In this document: in pieces, positions 13,023-24,084 of the stretch
Numbering within the stretch: position 1 is the first letter of the stretch
Layout of the letters: each line of letters opens with the position of its first letter
Assembly: GCF_030272615.1 (NCBI RefSeq)
Contig: NC_081414.1
Span: 526,049,137 to 526,113,136 of the forward strand
DNA length: 64,000 bases
Direction: 5' to 3'
Origin: Cryptomeria japonica
Taxonomy: Eukaryota; Streptophyta; Pinopsida; Cupressales; Cupressaceae
Position numbers and translations under genes: made by a program
Notes under the pieces: generated by a model
The model's database searches: none
Seen by the model: the letters and a program-made list of their open reading frames with translations, nothing else
What the model was told of the DNA's origin: nothing

Positions 13023-13035
13023 AAGGGGGGGAGGA
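13023..13035 (+). other. Polypurine tract of element C
   Basis: A run AAGGGGGGGAGGA sits directly before the LTR start TGTCACAACCC. It would prime plus-strand DNA synthesis. Confidence 0.85.
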
Positions 13036-14286
13036 TGTCACAACCCTCCTTTACCATTTTTTGATTTAAATACAATTCTATTATATTTGTGGTTAAGCTA
13101 TTTAAATGATTGAATAAATGTTATAAAATAAAATGAATACACACACACACACTTGAAGAATATAATTATTTTTATTTATTTATTTATTTTCCACTCCCAA
13201 TTATGGCACATGTTGTAGGAAGAATAAGAAGCTTCTAGAGGAATCTCCACCACTTTGCATGTAACTCTCCCACTAAGTTTAATCAATTTGCATGAGTCCA
13301 ATATTGGAAAAGAATCTCCTTTTTAATTAAATTTTTTAGATAGTGGAATGGAGGGATTTTTCTTATAAATGATATGCAAGTTTCAAAGAAGGGAGTTGAT
13401 TATGTTTTGAAGGAAATTTCCCAAGTTTTTCTTTGGTAGTCTCATTTTAGTTGCAGGATTTTTAAGTTGTTGTTTGAAGGATCTCTCTAAAGTTGAAAGG
13501 AAGGATCAAAGGATAGCTAGAGGATTCAACATCAAGCTTCAGTAAACCAGGTTCTCTCCTTTTGTCATATGAGGAATTTGTATTTATCAAAAAATATATA
13601 TAGTTTCTAGATTCTTTAGTTGAATATAGTTTTCTGAAAGAAATAATTTTTTAATTGCTAGATAGGAAGAAAATCTATTTTGTTTTCTTTAAAGAAATGC
13701 AGTGATATAATTCTTTCTCTTTTTAAATACAAATGTAGACTTCTCTTGCATATTTTATTCAATCTATTTAAAAGGTAGAAAATCAGATTTTTGCTTTTCT
13801 GTTTTCTCTTGAAAACTAGAGATGATATTGAATATAAATAAATCTCTCTCTCTGTGAATGAATAAATAAATCTCTTCTTCTTATTTAGGAATAAAATGCA
13901 GCTCTATTATTTATTTTATTTAGGAAATATGTGTATAATCTTGCTTTTTGTTTTTCCAAAGATTGTAGATCTGTGCAAAAAAAAAAATCATATTTCCTTT
14001 ATTTTTAAATCTCTTTTTTTGAGATTAAAACTCTTCCATGTGTGATTTGAATCTTAGTCTTTATTTCTTCCCCCTAATTCATTTCTTTGGTTCTTCGAAT
14101 GGAAATCTTATGTCCCGTATGGACAGATGCCTAACCCGTATGGTTAGATGCTCATCTTGGATGGATGAATGCCTAATCCAAATGGATGGATGCCCAGAGA
14201 ATGTGATTGAATCAAACACAAATGATTAAATTAAACATAAAAAAAGAGGTCACATTTTGTTAAGTAAAGTATGGTGGGTTATTACA
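13036..14286 (+). repeat. Element C 3' LTR
   Basis: 1251 bp beginning TGTCACAACCC and ending GGGTTATTACA, so the termini form an imperfect inverted repeat. A TATA-like CTTATAAATGAT lies near 13363. A short (AC)n tract is at 13140. The sequence after 14286 belongs to a copia element, giving the outer boundary. The 5' LTR is outside the window, so LTR age cannot be judged. Confidence 0.82.
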
Positions 14287-17175
14287 GCCTCCATGGTAAG
14301 GATTGTATAGGTGGTTCATGACCTTGCATTTCCTAGCCATTTTTAACTTGGTAGATAGTAAATTGGTGAGTTCATATTAGAATCTAGTGCTTCTAATCAT
14401 GTGTCCATATAGGACTTGGATTTTTACTTACCAAGCTATTGATGGTGGTGTTGTTCTTTTTGGAAAAAATGTTTCTTGTAAAACTATTGGGATTAGAAGC
14501 ACTAAGATTAAAAACGTTTGTTGTTGTTGTAAAGATATTAATAGAGGTAAGACATGTATCAAAACTAGAAAAGAATTTAATTTCCTTGGGAATTTTAGAT
14601 TCTAGAGGTTATGATTTTACTTATAAAGGTGAAGTATTGAACATATCCAAGGGCATTTTGGTGGTCACGAAGGCTACAAGGATTGAAAACCTTTACAAGC
14701 TCGAAGGGAGTACTAAAATAAATGAAGTAGGTATCTAATGAAGCAAATGAATCCACTCATTTAAGGCATCATCAACTAGGTCATTTGAAGCAAGAAAGGG
14801 TTAAAGGCATTGATAAATCACAAGTTACTTCTAGCTTTGAATTTGAATTTTTGTAAGCATTGTGTCTTTGTGAAGCAATGCAAACATAAGATTAAATCAA
14901 GAAGTCATACAATAAAGGGTGTTCTAGACTATATTCATTTGGATGTTTAGGGGCCATCCCCTATAATGTTTTTAGAGGATCATCATATTTTCTGACATTT
15001 ATAGATGATTACTCTAGAAAGGTATGGGCCTATATTCTTACAAGGAAAGTTAACGTGTCTAGTATACTTAAACAGTTTAGAGTTTTGGTTGAAATGTACT
15101 AGTAGATCAATCAAGCGTTTAAGAACATATAATGGAGGTGAGTTCACATTGGAATTTGAGAATTTTTATAAAGAAGCTAGGATCAAAAGGCATAAAAACA
15201 CAATTTACATTCCTCAACAAAATGGTGTTGTTGAAGGCATGAACATGACTCTTCTAAAGAGAGCAAGGAGCATGCTTAGTAATGCCAAGTTAGAATAAGA
15301 GTTGTGGACAAAAGTAGTCAATACAACATGCTATTTGCTAAATCAGATACACTAATCACAATAGATTGTAAGAATCTCGAAGATGTATGGAGTCATTCTT
15401 GTGATTATTCAAATTGGTTTTTTGGTTGTTGTGATGCATATGCTCTTATTTTTAATGATCAGTGTTCTAAATTGGACTGCAAATCCAAGAAGCATACTTT
15501 TATTGGTTATAGTGATAGAGCTGAGGGATACAGATTGTGGGATCCTACTACCCACAAAATCATCATTAGCAGATATGTAGTTTTTGATAAATTTTCTCTC
15601 ATAAAATAAAAAAGTGTAAAAGTTGGTATGAAATAGGAACATGTACTCCAATATGAAAAGTTTAGTTAGAAACTCATCTATTTATAGATAATAGGAAGCA
15701 AGAAGAAGCTTATGAAGATGTAGATGTGGATGCAAAAAATATGGAAATACCACAACCATCAAAAGAGATCTACACAAGTCTAAAATCTTCCTAAAAGGTA
15801 TGATGATTTTGTTTCATCTATTGCTTTGATTTCTTATGATAGAGAACCTAATTGTTATCTGGAAGCACTGGAAACAGTAAATGGAAAATATCAATAAAAT
15901 AAAAAATGGATACCTTGGAGAAGAATAAAACATGAGACCTAAATATTAAAACAACATTTTTAAATGGAGATTTGGATGAGATATATATGGACTTAATAAT
16001 AAGGGTTTGTTCAAGATTGCAACAAAACATTTGTTTGCAAGCTCAAAAAGCCATTGTATGGCTTGAAGCAATCAATCACACAATGGTACAAGAAGTTTGG
16101 TTCCTTCATGGTGTGTCAAAACTTTACAAGAAGTGAATATGCCCATTGTGTTTACTTTAAAAGTTCATCATCTTGGTGTTATATGTTGACGAAATAATTG
16201 TAGGAAACAAAATCATGGTTGAAATTGGCAAGTTAAAGGCTCAGTTAGCTAGGATATTTCATATGAAGGATTTGGGAGCAACAAAAGAAATTTTGGGCAT
16301 AAAATTACACAAAAGCAAGGAACATGGTAATCTTTGGTTACCACAACAAAAATATGTGAAAAAAATCTCATGAGATTTGGTTTGAAGAACACAAAAGCAG
16401 TAAACATCCCTTTAGCTTCCCATTTTAAGCTTTCTTCGTTTATGTCCTAGTAATAAGGAAGAAACAAATAACATGTCTTTTGTCTTGTAAGCTAATGTAG
16501 TTGGAAGTTTAATGTATGTGATGATATGTATGAGACCAACTATGTCACATGAAGTTGGTGTTGTCAATAGATACATGACAAATCTAGGTAAAGAGTATTG
16601 GACAATCGTGAAATGTTTTGATATTTCAGAGGCACAGGTGATTATTATATCATCAACAATGGTTGCAAAGATTCAATTTATGGTTATGTTGATTTAGATT
16701 TTGCAGGTGACTTGTACAAAAGGAGATCTACTTCAAGTTATGTCTTTACTCTTGCATTGTTGGATGTCAAAACTTCAAGAAATAGTTGTTTTATCGACAA
16801 CTGAGGCAAAGAATGTCTATCTCACTTGCATGTGAAGAGGTGATTTGGTTAAAAGGTCTATTGGATGAGTTTGGAGAAGTGTAGAACAAAGTGGTTATAT
16901 TTTGTGATAGTCAAAATACTATCCATATGGCCAAAAATCCAGCTTACCACAATAGGACTAAGCATATTGCAACTAAATAACATTTTGTAAGACAAGTTAT
17001 TGACGGAGGTGAAGTAACTCTTGAGAAAGTTCATACACCAGAGAGTTATATAGATATTCTTACTAAACCAATATTGATAGAGACGTTGAGGTGAAGTTTG
17101 GCTTCTCTTAGCCTGCAAAAGAAGTGATGAATGAGCATGAATCGGTATAAGATAAATTGCTGTCAAGGTGGAGAT
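14287..17175 (+). pseudogene. Element D: decayed Ty1/copia polyprotein
   Basis: Traces in copia order: the pre-integrase region (TYKGEVLNISKGILVVTKATRIENLYKLEG, read in part), integrase (FIDDYSRKVWAYI, LRTYNGGEFT, PQQNGVVEGMN), reverse transcriptase (TTFLNGDLDEIYMD, LYVDEIIVGN), and an RNase H region near 16730-17060. The integrase second acidic residue reads Tyr instead of Asp, and the RT motif reads YVDE instead of YVDD. Many stops and frameshifts separate the pieces. The 5' half is absent because element C ends exactly where D begins, so C most likely inserted in D and the rest of D lies left of the window. Confidence 0.82.
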
Positions 17176-17510
17176 TATTGGATAATGACAAAAATTAAAA
17201 CAACTAAAACAAATCTTCTCTTATTTTATGAAGAAAAACTACTCTTTCCTTAAGAGATAATCCATACTTTCTTTAAAAGAAAAATCTAGTTTTTTATAAG
17301 TTTGATGGTGGTCGTTATCTTGAAGATATACTAAATATCTTTGTTACCTTGAAGACAAAGAAAAATTGTAATGCATTGTGATTATTTTCTCCCATCAATG
17401 TTTCCTTGACACATTGTCAAGATTTTATCCCGTAAATTTGTGTTTTATTTTTTATTCCATTTTGTCTTCTCTATTATTTTTTTCAACTAATTTATGCTAC
17501 AATATTGTTT
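17176..17510 (+). repeat. Probable element D 3' LTR
   Basis: After the RNase H traces comes CAAGGTGGAGATTATTGGATAATG. This matches the usual copia arrangement of a purine tract followed by an LTR starting TGTTGG (here TATTGG). The far end is not clear; CTACA near 17510 is only a candidate. Confidence 0.4.
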
Positions 17511-18519
17511 AATTTTGTGGAATTATGTTTCCACTTCCACAACGCTTTCAACCATGGTTAAACTTGTTGCCCTTAGCTAGTGTGTAAGGGAAGAGTTAGT
17601 GAAACATGCTGAAAGATAGCGTGGGTTATGTGTAAAGAAGAAAGGTTTGTAGAAGTGACCTAAAGGAACCTGAGGGACCCTGAAATCTGATTATGGTCAA
17701 ACCCTAAGGAAACCTGAAATCTGATAACTCCCAAACCCTTTTCCTGTGCTGTCATGCTAAATGATGTAGCACAACAGATGACATGCCAAGGGAAATTACT
17801 TAGTAGTTGTTCTTTCGGTTATTTTTATCTATACGATTTCTTCTCAAAAAAGTATGGTAATCTATCTGGCTGTCACATTCAACTTCTACAAATGTAAATT
17901 GGAGTCTTCTAGTGCATCAGCTAACCCCTCTTCCTCAGGCTCAGATTAATTGAAGACTCTCGTATGTTAATTCTGTTGTCATTTTAAGAATCTCGTTTGA
18001 TTAACCTACATGGCTTCAGTTTTTCACCGAGTTGTGACTTCTATAAGTTTGTTCTTATCAGCTTTATCTTGAACACATTCGTTTTGAGTATATGGGAGTT
18101 TGGTAGATAGCTAGTGAGTAAGGCAGGCTATAGCTATTCTGGCTTCAAAAATGCTCCAAACACATTGTCGTACACCAAAAATAATCTCGTGCTATACAAC
18201 AGGGGGTCAGTAGCCACAACGCTTTTGTCAAGTTCCACAGCCATTCTGTGCCTATTCTGCAATTTTTCTATCTGCATAACATGAAAGTTATGCATCATAT
18301 TACATCGCGGTTTTGGAAATAGATTAGCCGTGTCCGTGTCCAGTAAGGCACTCTTGTATGTAGATTCTGTTGTCATTTTAAGAATCTCGTTTGATTAACC
18401 TACATGGTTTCAGTTTTTCTGATACAAATGCAAATCTATGAAAAGAATTTGGACAGTCGACAATTTGTAATGAAACTAAGAGGCCAAGTCACCTGTTACA
18501 GTTGAACATAATAATACAA
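17511..18519. other. Region without a recognised gene; contains one spaced direct repeat
   Basis: I see no sustained coding frame. A 74-bp segment at 17952-18025 (including ATTCTGTTGTCATTTTAAG and TTGATTAACCTACATGG) recurs at 18346-18419 with few changes, in the same orientation, about 394 bp apart. Confidence 0.6.
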
Positions 18520-18524
18520 AAACA

Positions 18525-18804
18525 TGAAAAATAAATTGAATGAATGATTCAATAATCGGATGATTACATTGAATGATATACACACATATATATAGAGGTT
18601 ACAAGACGATGTTCTATAATTAGAACATAACGTTAAAGTAAAAGATTAAAGAGCTAAACGCTAAATAAAGCTTAAAAGCTAATTAACTAAAAAGAAAAAA
18701 CTAAATGCTAAATAAAGCTTAAAAGCTAATTAACTAAAAAGCCAAATGACCATTAAACAAGGAACTAAATATAGGTGACTCAAATATAATTAAATATTCT
18801 AATA
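18525..18804 (-). repeat. Element I 3' LTR
   Basis: 280 bp, with a TATA-like string CTATATATATG on the minus strand and an internal near-tandem duplication of about 50 bp built on GCTAAATAAAGCTTAAAAGC. Its minus-strand start is TATTAG rather than TG. Confidence 0.88.
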
Positions 18805-18817
18805 CCCTCCTTTAATG
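18805..18817 (-). other. Polypurine tract of element I
   Basis: On the minus strand, ATTAAAGGAGGG directly precedes the 3' LTR. Confidence 0.75.
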
Positions 18818-18979
18818 GTCATTCTATCTACTAACTACCTTACAGAAGACATTGTAGGTCTTTTGATCACAAATGAAAAAATCACTCTACTGCGGTGGAG
18901 ACCCTCCCTGGATCTGAAAAGTGTTAATGACCAAGAATACCAGAATCCATCCAACCTGACGTTGGGTAACCAAACTGAA

Positions 18980-19430
18980 ACCTAAAACCATGATTTTGAG
19001 GAAAATCGACAAACCTTTTTGCAGAAGAGTATCAACTCCAAAATTGACTACAAGATACCACGGTTGCAGATGTTCGCCCCGGCAGGTGCAACCCAAACTA
19101 ACTGCAACAAGGCATGATTTTTGAGGAAAAAAGCGTCAAACCTTGAAATAGGAACCCTCAAAAAGAGAATTTACAATTTTGAGGAGAAAATCGAAAAACC
19201 AAGAAATCTGAGGTTACAAATCATCGTTTTTGTGGAAAAAAACGATAAAACCCAGATAATTGAAATCTTATGCGAATATCGCGGATTACAGATGAGATAA
19301 TTTTTAAGGGAAAATTATAAACCCTGTGAACAATTTTTGAGGAAAAAATTGTGAAAACCCTCCCATGATTTTTGTGGAAAAAATTAGAAAACCGACAGAC
19401 AATTATTCAGGAAAAAATCGTGAAATCCCT
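18980..19430 (-). repeat. Degenerate hairpin-like repeats inside element I
   Basis: At least eight interspersed copies of a 25-32 bp phrase resembling CATGATTTTTGAGGAAAAAAT followed by CGNNAAACCC. In most copies the left ATTTTT and right AAAAAT arms are complementary around GAGG or GTGG, so each copy could fold as a small hairpin. Spacing is irregular (about 30-70 bp). Confidence 0.65.
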
Positions 19431-20394
19431 GAGACTTGTAGGACAAGATCTGGCCTAAATCAATCTGATCAAGGCAACGATATTCAGATATCGTGAACAT
19501 GTACTGTTTCCAACTGTTGTGGCAGTTGTTGGACTTCTAACTGTGTTCCAACATGATGTTGGTCAAAGATGCCATCACGAAAATGGAGGATGAACGAGGT
19601 CAACCTAGAGAAAGCATGAGACAGAAGAATCTGATTCAAAAATCAGAATAGAAGCAGCTGCACAAAAAATCTAAAACCCTAGAGAAGAATTCTGGCATGA
19701 ATTCCAAGGCGAGAATTTCAAGGTTTGGGAGAAACCCATAAATTAAAAAAATTTGCAAACATAAAACAGCATAAATAGTGCCTAAAAAACACCAAAATTC
19801 CTGACGTCCACATAATTAGCAGAAATTGCGGACTGTTTTTAAATTTCAAGGCAAATTCTCTGGCACAAAATTTGAGGCACGAGAAAACGAGGCACCCAGA
19901 AAAATATGAGACAAACCTTGAAAGAGCTCTCGAAAAACCCACCAAGAATCTGAAATCAAAATGCAGATCCGACCGCTCAAAAATTGAGGCACGAAATACG
20001 ATGCACCCAAAAAATATCTAACGACGATCCTGTTGAGGTCTCGAAAAACCCACTAAGAATCTGCAATCAGAATAAAATTTCGACTTGAACTGAAGGGTCA
20101 AAACCCTAGTCGAAAATTGTAGAAACCCTAAAAAAATTTTCAATCTACAAAAAAAACCTCCAAGTTGTAGGATCAAAAATTTCCAGAACCCTAAAAAAAA
20201 CATGAACACTACTGCCTACCACAAAAAAATTCGCCCACGAAGCAGAAACCCTCAAAACCATCAAAAAGCTTTCAAAAAAGCAAAATCGTTTTTTTTATTA
20301 AAAAACAATTAAAAAAAATCTAGAAAATATTCCAAAAAGAAGGCCATGATTTTTATTAAAAAATTCGCCAAACTTTAAAGAATCCCATCGACCT

Positions 20395-20406
20395 GCTCTA
20401 ATACTA
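20395..20406 (-). other. Primer binding site of element I
   Basis: Minus-strand TAGTATTAGAGC directly abuts the 5' LTR. Nine of twelve bases match TGGTATCAGAGC, and the three differences are transitions. Confidence 0.8.
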
Positions 20407-20686
20407 TGAAAAATAAATTGAATGAATGATTCAATAATTTGATGATTACATTGAACAATATACACACGTATATATAGAGGTTACAAGACGATGTTCTATA
20501 ATTAGAACATAACGTTAAAGTAAAAGATTAAAGAGCTAAACGCTAAATAAAGCTTAAAAGCTAATTAACTTTAAAAAAAAACTAAATGCTAAATAAAGCT
20601 TTAAAAGCTAATTAACTAAAAAGCTAAATGACCATTAAACAAGGAACTAAATATAAGTGACTAAAATATAATTAAATATTCTAATA
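20407..20686 (-). repeat. Element I 5' LTR
   Basis: 280 bp, the partner of 18525-18804 and of identical length. The outer side carries the AAACA target duplication and the inner side the PBS. Confidence 0.88.
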
Positions 20687-20691
20687 AAACA

Positions 20692-21946
20692 TAATCTAAT
20701 ATGCTTGATGTTCACCTTGTAGAAACAAATTCTTGACCGTATAAGAATTAGCCAGAAAAAATAAATACCCTTATACAAGATATTTGATAAAAATATGTAT
20801 AGATGTGTGACCAAATGAAATTCTCTGTCGCAACACTTAAAGATTTGTGAGACACAAAGAAACAAGAATAGTTTTTTAATTTTGCTTAGAGTCAACCAAA
20901 TTAGAATGATAAGGATCACTGCCACTGTGCCATTTTATAGACAGCAATACCAGGGTAAACATCAACAGGCCTGGAGCATTGTAAGCAAATTCCACCCTTA
21001 ACATTAATAGGCCTGATTCTTTACCGTACTTTACTGAAACGATTGTAGTGTAATTGAAATACAGATAGCCACTACAGCTTTAGAAAAAAAGTGGTAATTT
21101 TCCCATGCACAAATCTAGGAATATAATTTAGTTATTTTCTTTCAAAAAATTTGTTTACATTCCAAATTTCTAATGATCTCGGAGTTTAGTGGCCTCATAC
21201 TTTAACTATTACAATATGCATAATATCTCAGAGTACACATGATACTGTTTTTAGAATGGATAACTGAAGGAACTGCACATCCATTATGCATAAATCGTAC
21301 TCTTACGTTAAGCATTTAATGTGATCGAGTTTGACTAGAAAGTTTATCCATCCACATTCTCTCTTACAAAATTGCAGCACGAAACTAGGTCATATAGCTG
21401 ACTTCTCTTCACTACGATTAACAGTGGCTATGCTTCCCTGCAAAGTTGATCCATTTCTTAATTTGCATATGGTGTTAGCAATTTTGGAACAAACTCATGA
21501 TGGACAGAATAATAATAAGGTTGTAGTTTATACTTTATTCTATTACACAAACCAATAACTGTGCGATTCATATCATAGCAGAAACATAAATGTCACACGC
21601 AAAGACGCATCATTTCGGAAAGCAGAGCACAGTGGGATTTATTATTGATTTTAGGGAAGATCCATAAATCCATACACTCTGATGGCTAAATTCAAGATTG
21701 CAATCTCATAATCGCAAACCAAATGTATGTAACATTCTCAAAGTACTGTAATCACCAACTTATCCAATACGCGATTGCATATTAGTTCATTCTGATCAGT
21801 TACGAATGTGCACTAACTGCAAACCGACATATGCTTTGGCAGTTGCATGGTCGATAGTGTGCAATACAAAAAATACACGATGGAGTTTATGACTGTCGTC
21901 AAAACATCTGCAACAAAACCCCCCTAACATACTGTATCAAAGAAGC
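20692..21946. other. Downstream flank of the PPR gene; no gene seen
   Basis: AT-rich, with no supported coding frame or element signature. The part nearest 21946 should contain the 3' UTR and polyadenylation signals of the minus-strand PPR gene, but I cannot fix the mRNA end. Confidence 0.5.
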
Positions 21947-24084
21947 CTACAAAATAGCCTCCATCTTTGGCTCCTCTTTGTTTATTACCCTAATTTCTTC
22001 TGTTTCAATCTCTGGTTTCCCCACATTGGCAGCACCCAAGACTTGTGCTTGTGCCTTTGGTTCTTGTGTTGTCACACCAAGCCGAGCCACAAGTTCCTCA
22101 CTTAGGTTACCCTTCTCAACAACGTATTCAAAAAGCCTTCTAACCTCATTCGCTCTATCTCTTTTGCCAAATTCCTCTGTTAATATATCACAAGTCATGG
22201 CGTCAGGGTTCTGACCTCCATCGACCATTCCTTGAAAGAGTTCTTGGGCATCATCTAATTTCCCCTCACTACCCAACTGACTGAATAATTTGTTATAGAC
22301 GCCAACCTCAGGCCTGAAGCCACTCTCCATTATTTTCCTTAACATCTTTAAGGCCTCCTCCGATTTGCCCTCCTTAAAGAATCCATCAATCAATATATTA
22401 TATGTTACTGCATTAGGCTCGCAGCACTTCTTCATCATATGCTCAACCAGATAGTCAATTCGTCTAGATGCCAGATCATTCACATGCCCCTTGAAATGAC
22501 CATTCAGCAAGATATTGTACACTGCAGTATCTGGAGCGCAGTTTTCATCCATATGATCAAAAAGGAAAAGGGCGCGATCTACATTGCCCTGGTCAACCAA
22601 CCAGCTCATGATACTTGCATATGTAGATGCATTGGGTATAACATTTTTCGATTTTAATGCATCAAAAAAGTCCACACCCTCCCGATCTCGACCCGTCTTG
22701 AACAGCCCATCCATTACAGCATTATAAGATAAAACTGTGGGCTGAAGCTTAGCAGGAATAAAATTGAAAACCTCCATGGCCTCTGAAAACCTATCCACTG
22801 CAAAATACCCTCTGATCAGATTGCAAAACACTGCCTCGCTGAAATTTGAGCCTCGTTGCCTCATCTCCATATAAACCTCTGTGGCCTTATCCATGGCACC
22901 ACCATTGACGAATCCTTCAATGGTTGCCTCATAAGTCTCTGGATCAGCCTCATTGCACTTGTCCAGCATCTCCCTGAACAACCTCATGACTTCATCATAC
23001 TTCTTCAACTTAAATTGCAATGCAATGAGATGGCTAAAGGTAGCAGTGCTGGGCGTCATTTCCGCAGTATAAATGTCCTTGAGGATGTTAAAAGCGGCAT
23101 CAGTGTCAAGCTTCTCACAATGCGTTTGCAGGACTGTGTTGTATGTGACAATGTTGGGAACGACGCCGCATTGTGTTATGAATTTATAGAGGGACAGGAC
23201 TTCTTCATGGTTACCTGTATGTTGGAGGAGTGTTTAAATATGAGCAAGCGAGGCAATAAAATATGGAATAAAGTAAGCAAGGTTGTGGATTATAGAATCA
23301 TGGGCAAATGGAGTTGAGTAGAATTAAACACTATAAATTTGGGGAAATACTGAAATAAGAGTAAGAATTGCAATAATCTAGGTGAGGTTTAGAACAGATA
23401 ATTAAGTAAGAGGGCTTTAAACCATTGAAATGGGGTTTGTGAGGTTGTGTAGCACCAAAACATGTGTGTGTTAGTGAAATATGAGTGATTTTGATAGACC
23501 GGTTCCCCCTGCTCATGGCAACTAAGCCAAGGGAGAATTCCGGCCTGTGTATGTGCATTCAGCATGTTGTAATCTGCTTACAGGTAGAGATGCAGTTATC
23601 TATGTGACTCGATTGGTTCCACCAAAAAATGGAAGTGTGAGTGAGTAAAATAGTTACCTGTAGCTTGAAGATGATCGAGAACGGCGTTGCATGTGAAAAT
23701 AGTGGGGCGGCAGTTGGAGAACATAGCATGGCGGACGGCGAGGATCGCATCGGGAAGATTAGCGGAGCGGCAGAGGGAAAGGACACGGTTGTGGAGGGCC
23801 AAGCGTTCACCCACTAGGGCAGAGATGGGCTCAGGGAACTTCGATACAACATAGGGCTCCTTGCGTACGTAGTCACGGTTACGCTGCAGGGCATTTAGAG
23901 GAGGTTCCATTCGGAGCTTTCTCTTCCGCCGCCGCCTCTCAGCCGCCGCGTCCAATGCCGCCTGCGACATTACGATCTGCCGCATGCCACGCCTAAATAT
24001 CATTGAAGGCCCTCCTCCTGTGGATGTGGAGATGGAGGAATGGCTGCTTAGGGTTTTCATCAGCAGCCTTGTGTAAGACGCCAT
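21947..24084 (-). CDS. Pentatricopeptide repeat (PPR) protein, P class, probably organellar; two exons
   Basis: The start is the ATG at 24084 in a strong context (GCCATGG). Exon 1 is 24084-23658, intron 23657-23215, exon 2 23214-21947, giving 564 residues with no internal stop. A reading start further upstream at 24150 would need TTG, so I reject it. The N-terminus (MASYTRLLMKTLSSHSSIS...FRRGMRQIVMS) is rich in Ser, Arg and hydroxylated residues, as in mitochondrial presequences. An Arg-rich patch (AERRRRKRKLRMEPP) follows. About ten PPR motifs then run to the C-terminus, for example NIVTYNTVLQTHCEKL, VLSYNAVMDGLFKTGR and AVTYNILIDGFFKEGK. No E, DYW or SMR domain is visible. P-class PPR proteins bind organellar RNA for processing, stability or translation. 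The layout resembles Arabidopsis proteins of the At3g49240/At1g10270 kind, but I cannot confirm orthology. It is the only clearly intact gene in the window. Confidence 0.9.
23215..23657 (-). other. Intron of the PPR gene
   Basis: 443 bp, phase 1, GT-AG. The joined codon is G|GT (Gly), giving HLQATG-NHEEVLSLYKF, in register with the PPR pattern. The same 10-base string TACAGGTAAC occurs at both splice junctions. Confidence 0.85.

Larger units (their letters stand above)
18525..20686 (-). mobile_element. Element I: complete non-coding LTR retrotransposon (TRIM/LARD-like, copia-type PBS)
   Basis: Two 280-bp direct repeats (18525-18804 and 20407-20686) bound the element. Perfect 5-bp target duplications AAACA lie at 18520-18524 and 20687-20691. 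On the minus strand, the 5' LTR (20686-20407) is followed at once by TAGTATTAGAGC, a near match to the methionine-initiator-tRNA PBS TGGTATCAGAGC used by copia elements. The 3' LTR is preceded by the purine tract AAAGGAGGG. The 1.6-kb interior has no gag or pol, so the element must depend on enzymes from another element. The LTRs differ at roughly ten positions by eye. Confidence 0.9.

Noticed and set aside
21978-23317. Plus-strand frames over the PPR gene
   Set aside because: Opposite-strand shadows of the PPR exons.
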